From Dermanyssus gallinae (lineage: Eukaryota; Arthropoda; Arachnida; Mesostigmata; Dermanyssidae): a DNA stretch of 64,000 nt. The DNA lies in NCBI GenBank assembly GCA_003439945.1, contig QVRM01007006.1:490001-554000 (forward strand), read 5' to 3'. Positions 1-11,304 of this stretch are shown here, in pieces. The notes under the pieces were generated by a model. That model did no database searches. It worked only from the letters and a program-made list of their open reading frames with translations, and was not told where the DNA came from. Every line of letters starts with the position of its first letter. Position 1 is the first letter of the stretch. The position numbers and the translations under genes were made by a program.

Positions 1-92
1 GCCCGCCAACGTTGTGTGGATGACGGGATGGACGGACGTAGACGGACGCAATAGACGGCATGCCAGTCAGTGTGAGTCCACCAATCGTCGAC

Positions 93-235
93 AATAACAA
101 CAACAACAACCACAACAATAACAACAACAGCAGCAGCAGTAACAACAACAACGACGACGACGTTTGAAGTCGAATTCAAAGTGAGTCAACGACGACCACA
201 ACAGCAGCAGCAGCAGCAACAACAACGACAGCAAA
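93..235 (+). repeat. CAA/CAG/CGA triplet array
   Basis: Interrupted CAA, CAG and GAC triplets on the plus strand. Confidence 0.9.
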
Positions 236-359
236 CGCCAACAACGTCGTGGGTTCGTCGCCTGCCGAGAGGAGAGCGCGTACGCCGGCGAAGTCGACGA
301 CTTCGACTTCAGCGTCAGCGTTCGTGGTTGGTTCGTTGGTCGGTCGATCGGTTGGTTGG

Positions 360-700
360 CTGGTTGGTTGGTTGGTTGGTGTCTCAGCAGGGGTCCTCGT
401 CAGTTCGTCAGCAGCACGACAAGCGGTGTCTTCAGCAGCAGCAACTTCAGCAGCAACCGCGCAGCGACCGACGAATTTGCTGGACCTCTATATATATCTA
501 TATATCTGTCTCGCTTGCGCGCATCACGTCTACTACTCTCTACGTATCTTCCCTCGCTCGCGCGTTCTCTCTCTCTGTCTGTCTCGCTTTCTCGCTCTCT
601 CTTACACACACTTTCGCCAATAGACTCCCCCCTGCGCTGCTCCCTCTCTCTCATCATCTTTCTTTTCCTTTTCTTCTTCGTTCGCATCACTCTTTCGTTT
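360..700 (+). other. CT-rich and mixed short-repeat region, no gene supported
   Basis: TTGG runs, a short TA tract and long CT/TCG-rich stretches. Overlapping Ser/Leu/Arg-rich open frames here are translations of these runs. Confidence 0.6.
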
Positions 701-908
701 GATCTATCTCGTGCGCCTCAGCCAGCTCCTCTCGAGGCCCTTTGAACCACGGACGGACGGACGAACGGAGCGAACCAACGAACAGACCACCAAACGGCGA
801 CGACGGCGACGACGACAACGACGACGACGCACCAAGGTGGATGATGTCGATGATTTGCCGTGGCGACGAACCTGCTGCTGCCGCCGCCGCCCGCTGGCGT
901 TCGACTAC

Positions 909-1023
909 GAACAACAATGGCACCAAGAACAACAACAACACACACAACAACAACACCCACCAGCAGCAACATCATCAACAACAACACCCACCAGCAACAA
1001 CATCAACAACAACAACAACAAGA
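909..1023 (+). repeat. CAA-rich triplet array
   Basis: CAA and CAC triplets with ATC interruptions. Confidence 0.9.
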
Positions 1024-1188
1024 TCAGCATTGCAGATGCTGGCGTTGCCATTTTGGCCTGGTCGTCGGTGGACGGCGTGATGACGAGCATGGTTCGCTGA
1101 GTCACTCAGTCACGGCAGTCGGTCGGTTGGCCTGATCCGTCGGCTTCGGTGGCACCAGCCGAACTCTCAGGTCCTTTTCTTATATCAT

Positions 1189-1284
1189 CTGCTGCTGTTG
1201 TTGTTGTTGTCGTCGTTGTTGTTGTTGCTGTTGTTGCTGCTGATGACAATCATGATGATTCTGTTGTTGTTGTTGCTGTTGTAC
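1189..1284 (+). repeat. GTT/GCT triplet array
   Basis: Opposite orientation to the 909-1023 array, 166 bases away. Confidence 0.9.
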
Positions 1285-1660
1285 TGTTGGCGTTGCCGAT
1301 TCTTCAAAAATGGCATTTTTTCGCTTTAAGAAGAATATTTCTCCACATCTCGACGTCTCCACATCTACTATTGCTGCGACAACTGTACATACGCGTATAA
1401 CTGGTACTGACTGCTTACGAGTACACTTGTACTGCTGGGTTGGTGCTGTTGTTTTTGATATTTGCACTTCACTACAGAGCACACAGCAGGTATAGAGAGA
1501 GACACATAGATAGCGGCGCACATCTAGACTAGATGCGTCAACTGAGGTAGCTGGCCATACGTATGTATATTTGTATGCACAGATAGACAGACATTATGTA
1601 TGTTTCTCTCTCTCGCTCTCTCTCTCCCGTTAGATATATATTAGACATATATTATATATA

Positions 1661-1705
1661 TTATATATTTAAAGAAAGAGAGAAACCAAATGCCTGTCTG
1701 TCTGC

Positions 1706-1742
<37 letters not shown>

Positions 1743-1788
1743 TTAAAGAAAGAGAGACAAACACAAATGCCTGTCTGTCTGCTTATAT
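1661..1788 (+). repeat. tandem duplication flanking a TA tract
   Basis: The unit TATTTAAAGAAAGAGAGA, followed by CAAATGCCTGTCTGTCTGCT, occurs at about 1661-1708 and again at about 1735-1788, separated by and ending in TA repeats. The second copy carries a small CAAACA insertion. Confidence 0.85.
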
Positions 1789-2304
1789 ATAATATATATA
1801 TACATATATCTACCTCTGTACAAAGAACGAGACATACCTATGTGCTGCCTATGTACATGATGATGATGATGATGGTACTATGGTAGTAGTTGTTGCTTTT
1901 GTTGTTGCCACCGTCCAGTCTGTCCGTCCTGTGCGTCTGTCAGTCAGCGTGTCGTGGCGGCATTTTCGTAGTAGCGCGACTTGAGGACGATGGACGAACC
2001 AGGAGCAAGCAAACGAACGCCGAACGAGCAAACGCCGTCGTCGTCGTCGCCATCGTGAACGACGGAGGCGTCGCGCCGCGTCGTCGTTGTCGTCGCCGCC
2101 GCCGCCGTTCGAAGCCGCGCGGCAGCAGCAGCAGCAGCATCAGCAGAAGCCAACGAGACGTGGTCGGTTCGTCGTTGTACGTCGGCCAATCGACCAACCG
2201 ACGGACCGGCCGACCAGCCAAGGCAAGGCAAGACAAGACAACAAACAAACTCCATAGGAGAGAACAAAGTTGTGACGACTCGCGCGCCGCGTGCGTTTGT
2301 GATT

Positions 2305-2322
2305 GTATATATATATATATGA

Positions 2323-2383
<61 letters not shown>

Positions 2384-2394
2384 TACATATATAC
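2305..2394 (+). repeat. TA dinucleotide tract
   Basis: TA repeats with single interruptions, pure from about 2339 to 2378. Confidence 0.95.
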
Positions 2395-2461
2395 GAGAAG
2401 GACACAACAACGGTGATGACGACGTTGAAGACGAGGATGAACGAATAAGCGAAGAAGTTGA

Positions 2462-2872
2462 GAAGAAGAAGAAGAAGACGGCGATATAGAAGCAGAAAAA
2501 ATAGAAGATGAAGACGCTGAGACTGACGACGAAGAGGAAGAAAACAAAGATGAAAATGAAAGAAACGTTGTCGTCGTCGACAACGACGACGACGACGACC
2601 ACAACAACAACAACAACAACAACGAATTGACAAAGAACAACACGAACGGGTGGCCGCCTGCGCTTGCCCGTTCGACCGACCGACCGCCCGATGGGGGACC
2701 GCGCAGGGACGAGGGGCGTCTGGCAACGTTGAGCCACGTTGATCTGAAGGGTAAATCAAGAGTACAACGGCAGAATAGAGAATGTACGAATGAGAGCTGT
2801 ACGAATAGAAAGATGCAGAGAAGAAGAACAGTGGCAGCAACAGCAAGCAAGCAACAACAACAACAACAATAG
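2462..2872 (+). CDS. candidate coding exon, Glu/Asp-rich then Asn-rich then basic
   Basis: One frame stays open for 137 codons after a TGA at 2459-2461, with no ATG near its start, so it would have to be an internal exon. It reads as an imperfect acidic block (about 45 residues of Glu, Asp, Lys and Asn), an Asn run, then a mixed segment with TNGWPPALARSTDRPPDGG and a basic tail. A moderate 5' splice site (AAGG|GTAAAT) at 2751 could end the exon after residue 96. The acidic block is not a pure repeat: GAA, GAC, GAT, GCT, ACT and AAC codons are mixed. The opposite strand is also open over long stretches, so strand and coding status are uncertain. No family recognised. Confidence 0.28.
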   Translation, partial: EEEEEDGDIEAEKIEDEDAETDDEEEENKDENERNVVVVDNDDDDDHNNNNNNNELTKNNTNGWPPALARSTDRPPDGGPRRDEGRLATLSHVDLKGKSRVQRQNRECTNESCTNRKMQRRRTVAATASKQQQQQQ

Positions 2873-3098
2873 CAGCAACAACAACAATAGCAGCAGCAGG
2901 AACAACAACAATAACCACGACAACCGCGAAGTGGAGCCCGCCGTGAAACAACAACTTCGCTTCTTCTGCTGCTGCTGAAGCTGCGACTGTTGCTTTTCCC
3001 CCCCCGTTGCGAGGCAAGACACTTTGCGAACTTCGCATCTATCTGTACGTATGTGTTCTACGCATGTGTTCGTCTGCCCCCATAGCCCACTTGCTTGA

Positions 3099-3351
3099 CT
3101 GCCTGGCCGGCATCCATCACTGTCGTCCATCAATAGAGTTGATGGCATCGACGATGATGCTGGTAATGATGAGAACTCTGATCATGCTGATGCTGACAAT
3201 GATGAGAACTCTGATCATCATGCTGATGGTGACGATGTTGTAGTTTATGATGTTGATGACATTGATGGTGAAGATGTGCTCTTGCTGTTCTTGATGGCGG
3301 TGACGGCCGTTTTTCAGGCCGCCGGTGCTCCGGAATATTGTTGTTGCTGCT

Positions 3352-3402
<51 letters not shown>

Positions 3403-3443
3403 ATTGCTCTCATTGTTGTTGTTGTTGTTGCTGTCATTGTTGA
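3099..3443 (+). CDS. candidate coding frame, Asp/Asn/His-rich with in-frame duplication
   Basis: A frame opens after the TGA at 3096-3098 and has no early ATG. It reads LPGRHPSLSSINRVDGID, then two near copies of an 11-12 residue unit (NDENSDHADAD and NDENSDHHADGD), then VVVYDVDDIDGEDV and a hydrophobic segment (LLLFLMAVTAVF), before running into a GTT array read as poly-Cys. The duplication (33 and 36 bases) keeps frame. The poly-Cys end is surely not protein, so a real exon would have to end before about 3,345, yet no convincing donor is seen there. The antisense frames are longer but are plain Ile/Met/Ser shadows of GAT repeats. Function unknown. Confidence 0.28.
3340..3440 (+). repeat. 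GTT triplet array
   Basis: About 17 uninterrupted GTT units at 3353-3402, degenerate on both sides. Confidence 0.95.
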
Positions 3444-3641
3444 TGTAATGACGCCGCACTACCATTGGCAAATCTGGTTGGCGTCGTGACGTCGTAGTTG
3501 TATGGTGAAGCACCATCACTCTATTTTTCACTATCTGCTTCCTCCTCTTGGTGGCAAGCCGAACGTGCTTGCATGAGTGTACATCTTTACCGCCTGGGCT
3601 GTCATCTTCATCTTCAACACCATCACCATCATCAGCATCAT

Positions 3642-3690
3642 GAGCATCATCATCATCATGGGCATCATCATCATCATGAGCATCATCATC
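3642..3690 (+). repeat. 18-bp His-codon minisatellite
   Basis: Units of GAG or GGG CATCATCATCATCAT repeat at 3642, 3660 and 3678. In one plus frame they read EHHHHHGHHHHHEHHH. The array arose from CAT repeats. Confidence 0.8.
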
Positions 3691-3991
3691 GTAGTCTTTG
3701 CCATAATCATTGACTACTGGTTGATACCACTACTAGAGAAGAAGATTCCGTCAGATCCACGAGACAGACCATCAAACATCTCGTTGCAGACACCACGAAT
3801 AGCGGGGTAAAAGACAACAGACACAGACAGACACTACAGTGCACCAGGTGAAGTAGTTTTTATACGGCTGTTGCTTGCTATAGTTCCATAATGCCCTGCG
3901 GTGCGTTGCACTGCGCGATCATCGCGCTATGGAGATGATCTCAGCGTGCGGTGCGGGCAGTACGGCGGGAGAACGTCTCGCCTGGTCATCC

Positions 3992-3994
<3 letters not shown>

Positions 3995-4047
<53 letters not shown>

Positions 4048-4087
4048 GCATAATATATTTATTCATATAACTTTACTATGTTAGAAC

Positions 4088-4117
<30 letters not shown>
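3995..4117 (+). repeat. two TA tracts
   Basis: A pure TA run at 3995-4043 and a second at about 4090-4117. Confidence 0.95.
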
Positions 4118-4118
<1 letters not shown>

Positions 4119-4492
4119 CATACACACACAGTACGTTTACAAGCGTGTGTATGCGTATCTTTGTGAGGGTAGGTACGACTGCGTAATATGTTTGTCGCTC
4201 TCCTTTTGTTTATTGGTCCTACTAGCGTAAAGCCCAGCGTACACCGTCTACTGCTACGTTGTTGAATGATGGGTCGCGTCGACAGTAATTTACTATTATC
4301 ACCGTCGTTTGCATCATCATCACCACCACCACCACTATCATCATCATCATCACCATCATCGACGTCCTCATTTTCACCGTGATGAACACCACTATGTGTA
4401 ATGACAGCACTATGACAACGACATAAGTTATGACGACAACGACCGATCCCCTTATCGTTATCTAACCAGCAAATGCAATACAATGATTCCAA
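4076..4492 (-). CDS. candidate coding frame, Cys/His N-terminus and acidic centre
   Basis: An ATG at 4492 on the minus strand opens 138 codons. The first 40 residues hold six Cys and several His (C-x-C at about 6-8, then C19, C24, C26), followed by an Asp/Gly-rich block (about residues 43-68). A non-repetitive basic segment with LLSTRPIIQQRSSRRCTLGF and NKRRATNILRSRTYPHKD comes next. The last 25 residues are translated CA and TA repeats and cannot be trusted, so a real exon would end near 4,150. No zinc-finger spacing is clear enough to name a fold. The mixture of unique and acidic segments is more gene-like than most frames here. Confidence 0.28.
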
Positions 4493-4602
4493 AGCTTTCT
4501 AGACTGTTTAGTTGCTGTGTCCGCCTTAGGCTGAGTGTTGAGAGTGGCGACCGCAGTTACGTTTGATAATGCTGATTCTCCTCTGCTCATGTTGCACTTG
4601 CT

Positions 4603-4856
4603 GTTGTTGTTGTTGTTGTTGTTGTCGTCGTCGTCGTTGCTGTTGTTTTTGTCATTGTTGCTACTGTTACTGCGGTTGTTGTTGTTGTCGTTGTTGCTGT
4701 TGCTGATGGTTTTAGTACGTCCCGCATTCCGCATTCATGTGCGAGTAGTGTCAACAACATCGATGCTGTTCGATCGAAAAAGGCTCCTCCTGTGCCTCCC
4801 GCCGCTTTTGTTGTCACCGTTGTTGTTGCTGTTGTTGTTGTCGTTGTTGTTGTACT
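4603..4856 (+). repeat. GTT/GTC triplet arrays
   Basis: Three GTT-rich blocks separated by unique sequence. Confidence 0.9.
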
Positions 4857-5269
4857 TATCGCTGCCGCTGCTTCATCTGTTATCGGATCGCCTATATTTC
4901 AGAATTTAGATAGAGCAGACGTTCATGGTTGTTGGTGGCGTTGTGTCTGTTCTGGCAAGTCTGGTAGTCTGATCAACTAGAAGAAGAAGGACGCCACCAC
5001 CATCACCACTATACCGACATGTTAACGTGGATGCGCGCGTCTACACAGCACACACAACACGCAAATCTCCATCGAAAGATCTCTCTCTCTCTTTTAGAAA
5101 TAAGGAAGGCTGGGGGAAGGAGAGTTTGGCAAGAGGCGGAAAGATCGAGAGAAAAGCGAACTGAAAGAGAGATATCGCAAGCAAGCGAGCGAGGGAGAGA
5201 ACGCGCATTGCGAGTTTGCTTTGCTAATATACGGGCAGGCAGGTCGTCGTCTGGGGGTAGATCGCCGTT

Positions 5270-6030
5270 GTCGGTGTTGTTGTTGTTGTTACCCCTGTTG
5301 TTGTAGTTGTTGCCCTTGGTGTTGCTTTTGTTGTTGTTGTCGTTGTTGTTGCCCTTGTTGTTGTTGCATTTGCTGTTGCTGTTGTTGTTTCATCACGTCA
5401 CACACATGGCGGCGGTCGATTCGTTGTTAGTGTGCACGTGTCGGCTGGTTGTTGTAGTCGGAGCAGTAGTAGTAGTAGTAGTGTTAAATGTAGTCCTAAT
5501 AGTATTGGTAGTTGTAATGACATCAGAAGCAATTTTCGTACTGTTTGTTGTCGTAATGTTTAGATTTAGGGGTTATGGGGCCGAGGGCCTGTAACAACCC
5601 CACTAACAAAGCGGACATACGCATTTCCTGCCGCTGTTGCTGCGTTTTCTGTGGCCATTATAGCTATCATTGCTATTATTGTTATTATTATTATTATTAC
5701 TAAACTTACCAAATGGCACAACGTAAGCAGAAAAGTTGCTGTAATCATATTTCCATTTGGCTGTGCGACTAGAAACTGTATTTGTTACTGTAGCTCGTGT
5801 ACTATTGCTCTTCAGGGTTGTTGTCGTGCGCTTATGTGCACATTGTTGCCTGTTGCCACGTGTTGTGGTTCTTGTTGTCATTGTTGTTGTTGTCGTTGTT
5901 GTTGCTGTTGTTATTGGTATCACTCTCGCTGTTTCTGCTTTTCGTCTCCCTAATATCAGATTATTATTAGTATTATTATTACTGCTTTCTCTGCTGCTGT
6001 TACTGCTGCCGCTGCTGCTGCTGTTATTAT
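5270..6030 (+). repeat. degenerate GTT/GTA/ATT triplet region
   Basis: GTT blocks at 5270-5400 and 5870-5920, GTA at 5465-5485 and ATT at 5670-5700. All long frames here are Cys-, Val- or Leu-rich repeat translations. No gene supported. Confidence 0.85.
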
Positions 6031-6420
6031 GTATGCATGCTCATTATGGACACGACAGACGAACGGTCGTGCGTGCTGGTTGGTTGGCTGGCGGACGACA
6101 AACTTAGTTCGGTGATGACCACTACGGATCTCACCACAGATGCCGCCTCTTCTCGCCTGCGTTGTCTTCTTCTTCTGTGCATTTTGACGCTGCGAACAAC
6201 TGTGGTCGTTGTTCCCCTCCCTGTACGCAGCAGTGGGGGAAGAAGCGGGGGGCGCGGAGGTGGCGGCGGCGGGGGACAGGCTGGGGAGTGTAATGCTTGT
6301 AGTTGTTACGAGCCGGCGCTGAATTGACGAATCTCTCAGCTCAACTACGCGAGCCAGCTCGGCCGGCAGTGACGGTGACGCCGCCGACGGGCGTCGTTTA
6401 GAAAACCACAAATATCTACG

Positions 6421-6545
6421 ACAACAACAGCGGCGACGACGACGACGACGACGACAACAACAACAACAACAGCAAAAACAATAACACCGACACCGGCAGC
6501 AACAACAACGACACCGGCAACAACAACAACAACACAAGCACAATA
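6421..6545 (+). repeat. GAC/CAA triplet array
   Basis: CAA orientation with GAC and CGG interruptions. Confidence 0.9.
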
Positions 6546-6893
6546 ACGACGGCAACTTTAAAAACGGCAACAACGCTGACAACGCTCGCCAAAGCGGCAC
6601 CTCAGCAACAATGGATTTCAAAACTCAACCAGTGAGAACGAAAGACAAGCATGAGAATAAGTGAAGAACAGAGAGAAGAGATGCTGTGTTGATGCAAGAT
6701 GGATGACGACATGAATGAATGCATACATGCATGCGTGAATTCATAGACGAATGCGGATGGTGGTGGCCAAGTGAGGCAGAGATGACAATGAGAAAAACTG
6801 ACGAACTAGCTAGTGTCGGTTCGAGCCACCTGCTTTTCGTTGGCGGCGACTTCAAATTTTATAGCTCTTTTACTGTTGATTCTTCCTTCTGTT

Positions 6894-6985
6894 ATTGTTG
6901 TTGTTGTTGTTGTTGTTGTTGCTGTTGTTGTTTTTGCTGTTGTAAGTGTTGTTGTTAGTGTTGCTGCTGCTGCTGTTGCTGAGGC
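6894..6985 (+). repeat. GTT/GCT triplet array
   Basis: Ten or so GTT units followed by GCT. Confidence 0.9.
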
Positions 6986-7172
6986 GATTGTTGACGGCGA
7001 TGCGGCAATACCAAAGGTGGCGAAGACTTTAAAAACAACAGCAGCAGCAGTAACGTCATCAGAACGCTAGTCGTAACTGAGGAAAGCGTTTGAGTGTTTT
7101 GCGGCTCGGGACCAAAAAGGGAGAGGCGCCAATCGAAAACGATTTAAGTCTTTGTGGAAGCTAAATATATGA

Positions 7173-7176
<4 letters not shown>

Positions 7177-7249
<73 letters not shown>

Positions 7250-7280
7250 TATATATATAATATATATATATACACATATA
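7177..7280 (+). repeat. TA tract with GC interruptions
   Basis: TA repeat broken by two TGCA steps. Confidence 0.95.
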
Positions 7281-7509
7281 TACATTTATCGCAAGGTGGC
7301 CGATTGACTTTTCGAGGTACTTTAGCTACAACCACGACCACCTCTACTACGAGAGCTATTAGCAGTCGAATGATTACCTAATACAGCTCTAATATGATCG
7401 TATGGAGTGTTTACATATGATGATGACGTTGATGATTGTGTTAGCGATAGTAATGTGTTCTTTGAATTGGGTGGTGGTGAGCTATTCAAAATCCTTGCGT
7501 AATAATAAT

Positions 7510-7516
<7 letters not shown>

Positions 7517-7574
<58 letters not shown>
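7517..7574 (+). repeat. TA dinucleotide tract
   Basis: About 29 TA units. Confidence 0.95.
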
Positions 7575-7576
<2 letters not shown>

Positions 7577-7579
7577 TTA

Positions 7580-8550
7580 TGCGTATGTGATCTGCGTCTA
7601 GCCAGTCCGACTGACTGACCTGACTGAATGACTGACGGCCGTGAATGGGCCAATTTAGCCATTTAGGTTCAAACGAGACAACGAGAGCGGGTCTCGATAG
7701 ATCGGGAGGAGGAGGAGGTTCGACGCCCCGCACCGCTCAAACGGTCGGGCGATCGGCTAGCATCGACAGCCGTAGCAGCAGCAGCAGCAGAAGTAGCAGA
7801 AACGTCAGCGGAGCCCGCAGAAGTCGTCGTTGTTTTCAGCGTCGACAAACACATCTATGGCGGCGGCGACGGCGACCGCGACGTCATCGTCGGGGCGGCT
7901 AACGAACAACGAGCAAGCGAACCGCCGTAGGGAGAGCGAGATAGAGAGAGAGAGAAGAGAAAGCTGATATATGGAGAAATAAAGGACGAGGGGGAGAGAG
8001 AGCGAGAGCAGAAAATGACATAGGACATGCTGCTGTGCTGCTGCTGCTGCTGCGAGCCCATTGGGGAGCGAGAGGTGGGCGAACGAATCTGGGCAAGAAG
8101 GCGAATGGTAGTGGAAGCCTATGGGGTGGTGGTGGTGGTGGTGGTGGTGGGAGGGGTTCGACGTGGGGGTAACCGCGCTTCGTCGTCTTCGGGAGGTCGG
8201 CGCTGCGACACGGCAGCCGAAGACGTCCGAAGGCGCTCGCCGAGGTTGGCTTCGCCGGTCGTAGGAATGTTATACTTGAAGATAGCTGCCTGCCTGCCTG
8301 CTGCCGACGACTTAGCGGCAGACGTATTATTAGACGTCGTCATTGTCGCGAAACTCCCACTTGTTGAAGAGATAATACGCGAGCGGGCGCGCGCTTGTGT
8401 TGTCTGTCTGTCGGTCTCGGTCTCGGTCGGTTTTCGATTTAAGCAAATGCCCTGTCGTTGGTTCTGCCACACCGCTACCACTGGCATCAACGTGCCACTG
8501 TATCATCATTGTCCCCTCTTCTCGAGAGAATTCCACGCCACTGTTGTTAC
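7580..8550. other. mixed region, no gene supported
   Basis: GC-richer sequence with AGC, GA and GGT runs. A 224-codon plus frame from 8027 is open, but it is poly-Cys, poly-Val and Ser in turn, following CTG, GTG and GTT runs. Confidence 0.5.
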
Positions 8551-9639
8551 TGTTGCTGCTGCTGCTGCTGCCGATGATATGGCTGTTTCTGCTTCTGCTG
8601 CAGATGGTGTAGCTTGCACTATTGTTGTTGTTGTTGTTGTGATGATTTGTGTTGTTGTTGTTATTCCATTTGTGCTGTTCCAGCTGATAAAATTGTGCTG
8701 ACCACTAGGAATTGGCCTTGTCCTCTTCCTTATACTTGGAGGGGAGCGAGATCGGTCCTTTTTCCATTGGTCGAGTGGTCAACAAGCTGTCGTTTTCTAG
8801 AGAAAGCTGACTCGTTGTAGTAACCTTGTTATTGTCAAGACAACGATCCCCGCTTTCATTCCATTTGTTGTTGCTGGTTCTTGTTGTTGTTGTTGTTATT
8901 GTTGTTGTTTTTTTTTTGTTGCGACCCCGGTACTAGTAGTAGTAGTAGTAGTGGAAGTAATAGTTGTTGTTATGTTGCCGTTGTGGTAGCTTTACTTCGG
9001 CTATTTGGCCGTGGTGTTCTTAATGTATCAATTTTCACTATTATACTACTATTGGTATTATTCGTATGATTATTATTGTTGTCGTCCGCCGTAATAGAGT
9101 ATAATGTCAAATCGTCGCTATTATCCTGCTGTTGTTATTTTTGTGTTTGCTGGCGGGGACAGGAGCGAAAACGACGAAAACGACGACGACGACGACGATT
9201 ATGCGTAGGGGAAATGATGTCCAATCGGGTGAACCTACTGATCGTTTTAGAAGGAACGCGCTTGTGTGACACGATAATGCTACATTTTGCTGATAAATAG
9301 ATAGATAGACGATAGTTGTGGTCGCCACAATCGTTGCTATTCCGCCGCCGTGTCCCGCCTTCCTTTGCATGTAGTCGTCGAGTTGAGGCGGAGGCGGGAA
9401 GAACGAGCATGGAAGAAACACACAACGCTATTGTTGATGTGTCAATTTGACGGCTTAAGGGGGCGGCAGCAACACTCAGTGAAGTCAAGTCAAGCCGAAG
9501 ACAGCAACAACAACACCTACAGCAACAACAACAGCAGAACTCATTCTCCTTGACGTCGTCGTCGTCATCATCTCCTTCGCATCTTTTACCCCCCCCCTTT
9601 TCCCCTGTTGCCCCTCTTCCCTTCACCCTCACAGCGTTT

Positions 9640-10290
9640 CTCTCTACAGCTGCTCGTTAGGGATGATGGCCTTTTGGTCGCGCGTTTTCCCTTAAGGCGT
9701 TCCGATTTGCACGGAGTGTCGATCCCGAAGCCCTGAAGATTGGGCCCGCCGCGGCTTCCAACCAGCTGGGCAGACCGCGCCCCCTTGACGTCAACAGCGC
9801 ACGCAACAGGCCCTGTAGCACCTGTAGCACGAGCCTGTAGGCTACGTGTTTTTACGTAGTGCTTTCTCTCCCTTTCTCGGTTTTCTCTGGCTCCCTACGG
9901 TTTCTGTTCTATTTCGATCTCATTTTGATCTGGTCAAACGACACAGCAGCTAGATGAATGGTGATGGTGGTGCTGGTGATGATGATAAACGAACCGAAGT
10001 ATTTGTCGAAATAGGGCTGCTGAACTTGTGGGCAGACAGGCAGGCAGCCAGTCAGTCCGTCAGTGGCTGGTTTGTTGTTAAGGGGAGATCGGCATGCGAT
10101 CTGTTCGCATGCCGACGGCCAGAGCGACTCAGAACCATACCAAGACGACAGAAACACAACACTTCTTCACTTCGGCATGGCTTCCATGTGCCACTTAACA
10201 CGTCACACGACGTCGCGCGTACCATCGATGATACTTTGTTGACATTGAAGAGCTGGATCGTCTGCCTCCGCTGCTGTCTCTGTCGGTCCC
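9640..10290. other. repeat-poor stretch without a supported gene
   Basis: Mostly unique sequence apart from the 10,089 hairpin and small CTGTAGCAC and CAGG duplications. Open frames are short and lack splice context. Confidence 0.5.
10089..10115. repeat. perfect 11-bp hairpin
   Basis: TCGGCATGCGA at 10,089-10,099 is the exact complement of 10,105-10,115, with loop TCTGT. It sits in a repeat-poor stretch. Confidence 0.85.
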
Positions 10291-10410
10291 GCTATATATA
10301 TATATATATATTATATACGCTCGTCTCTTGACTGAAACGGCTACCATGATCGCGAGACGGGTGTACTCAGGTTGTCCGACCAGTTGCTCGGAGTGTGCCT
10401 ACAAGTTAAA

Positions 10411-10443
<33 letters not shown>

Positions 10444-10862
10444 ACGCTATGCCGCTAACTGTGGTGTGTATCCCGCTCGTCTTCACTTGCCTCCGACTCG
10501 TGATTGAGAGCAGTGAGCCGCAACGAACCAGGATCGGCACGAGCTCCGTCAAACAGTGGCAGCATAACGTGAGCAGAGATGACAGGAGAGCAGAGCTGAC
10601 AGGAAAGCGAGAAATCTACAGACGGACAGACAGACATATAGGTAGACAGATGGACGAACGGATAGACCGAATTCTCTAACGAACTCATCATTGTGGTTGT
10701 TTGTTAGGGGGTAGCATAAATGCGCGGTAAAGTTAGCCCGGGTTTGCCATAGCAGCTGCTGCAAGAGCAGCTATAACTGTTGCTGCTAATGCTGGTAGGG
10801 TAACCAGTGTTGCCCCACCATTCTTTCTCTGTCTCTTTTTCTTTTTCTGTCATTAAACTAGC

Positions 10863-10870
10863 ATATAATT
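10863..10870 (+). promoter_or_regulatory. TATA-like element upstream of the 10.95 kb start codon
   Basis: The sequence CATATAAT lies about 85 bases before the candidate start codon, leaving room for a transcription start near 10,890-10,900 and a 5' UTR of about 50 bases. TATA-like strings are common in this TA-rich DNA, so the call rests only on position. Confidence 0.15.
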
Positions 10871-10950
10871 GTAGTCAATGGAAAACCGAGTGGACAATAG
10901 CGGGCGAGTAAGCGAGCGACCGCCCGACCGAACCAACAAACGAAGAGACC

Positions 10951-11125
10951 ATGGCGGCTGCGCCAGGAGCGGCATCAAGAGCGGCTGTGGCCACCATTCA
11001 CCGCTTGCTGAGCGGACAGCAACAGCAGAGGGAAAACGCTAACGATGGCCACATCGATGATGATGGTGGTGATGGTGGCGATAATGATGATGGTGATGAT
11101 GATGACAACATAGATGCTGATGATG
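10951..11125 (+). CDS. candidate first coding exon, Ala/Gln/Asp-rich
   Basis: An ATG in near-optimal Kozak context (GACCATGGCG) opens a frame beginning MAAAPGAASRAAVATIHRLL. It continues through a short Gln run (QQQQ at about residue 24) into a Gly/Asp-rich acidic stretch (residues ~33-58). A good 5' splice site, GATGATG|GTGAGG, lies at 11,126 and would end the exon in phase 1. Without splicing the frame runs on to 11,328 through a TA tract that encodes Ile-Tyr repeats, which argues that the exon stops earlier. A TATA-like hexamer lies about 85 bases upstream of the ATG. No family is recognised and no domain is visible. Start context, donor and a non-repetitive N-terminus make this the best coding candidate in the window. 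It could still be a chance frame in GAT-rich DNA. Confidence 0.4.
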
Positions 11126-11250
11126 GTGAGGTCGGAACACAAAGTCGAAGATGGCCAAGTTCCAGACAAACGCCACAGACAGTTAATAGCGAAAAAACTT
11201 CGAAACAAACCAACAAGGAGGAGCGTCCGGGGCAGAGGACAGAAGGAGAG

Positions 11251-11253
<3 letters not shown>

Positions 11254-11300
<47 letters not shown>
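11254..11300 (+). repeat. TA dinucleotide tract
   Basis: About 23 TA units, flanked by GA on both sides. Confidence 0.95.

Positions 11301-11304
<4 letters not shown>

Noticed and set aside
1944..3038. 364-codon minus-strand open frame (and a 265-codon neighbour), the longest in the window
   Set aside because: Composition switches between poly-Val/Cys, Ser/Phe, Ile-Tyr and Ala runs exactly where CAA, GAA, TA and CGG repeats lie. Long only because these repeats lack stops.
3117..3531. Minus-strand Thr/Asn/Ile-rich frames of 106 and 133 codons
   Set aside because: Shadows of the GTT array and of the GAT-rich plus frame.
6817..6832. GGTTCGAGCC, a B-box match
   Set aside because: No A box at the proper distance and no T-arm stem.
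7144..7341. Ile-Tyr repeat frames, here and at every TA tract
   Set aside because: Pure translation of TA dinucleotides. TA has no stop in any frame.
8027..8701. 224-codon plus frame
   Set aside because: Poly-Cys, poly-Val and Ser segments track CTG, GTG and GTT runs. The short unique parts have no splice or start support.
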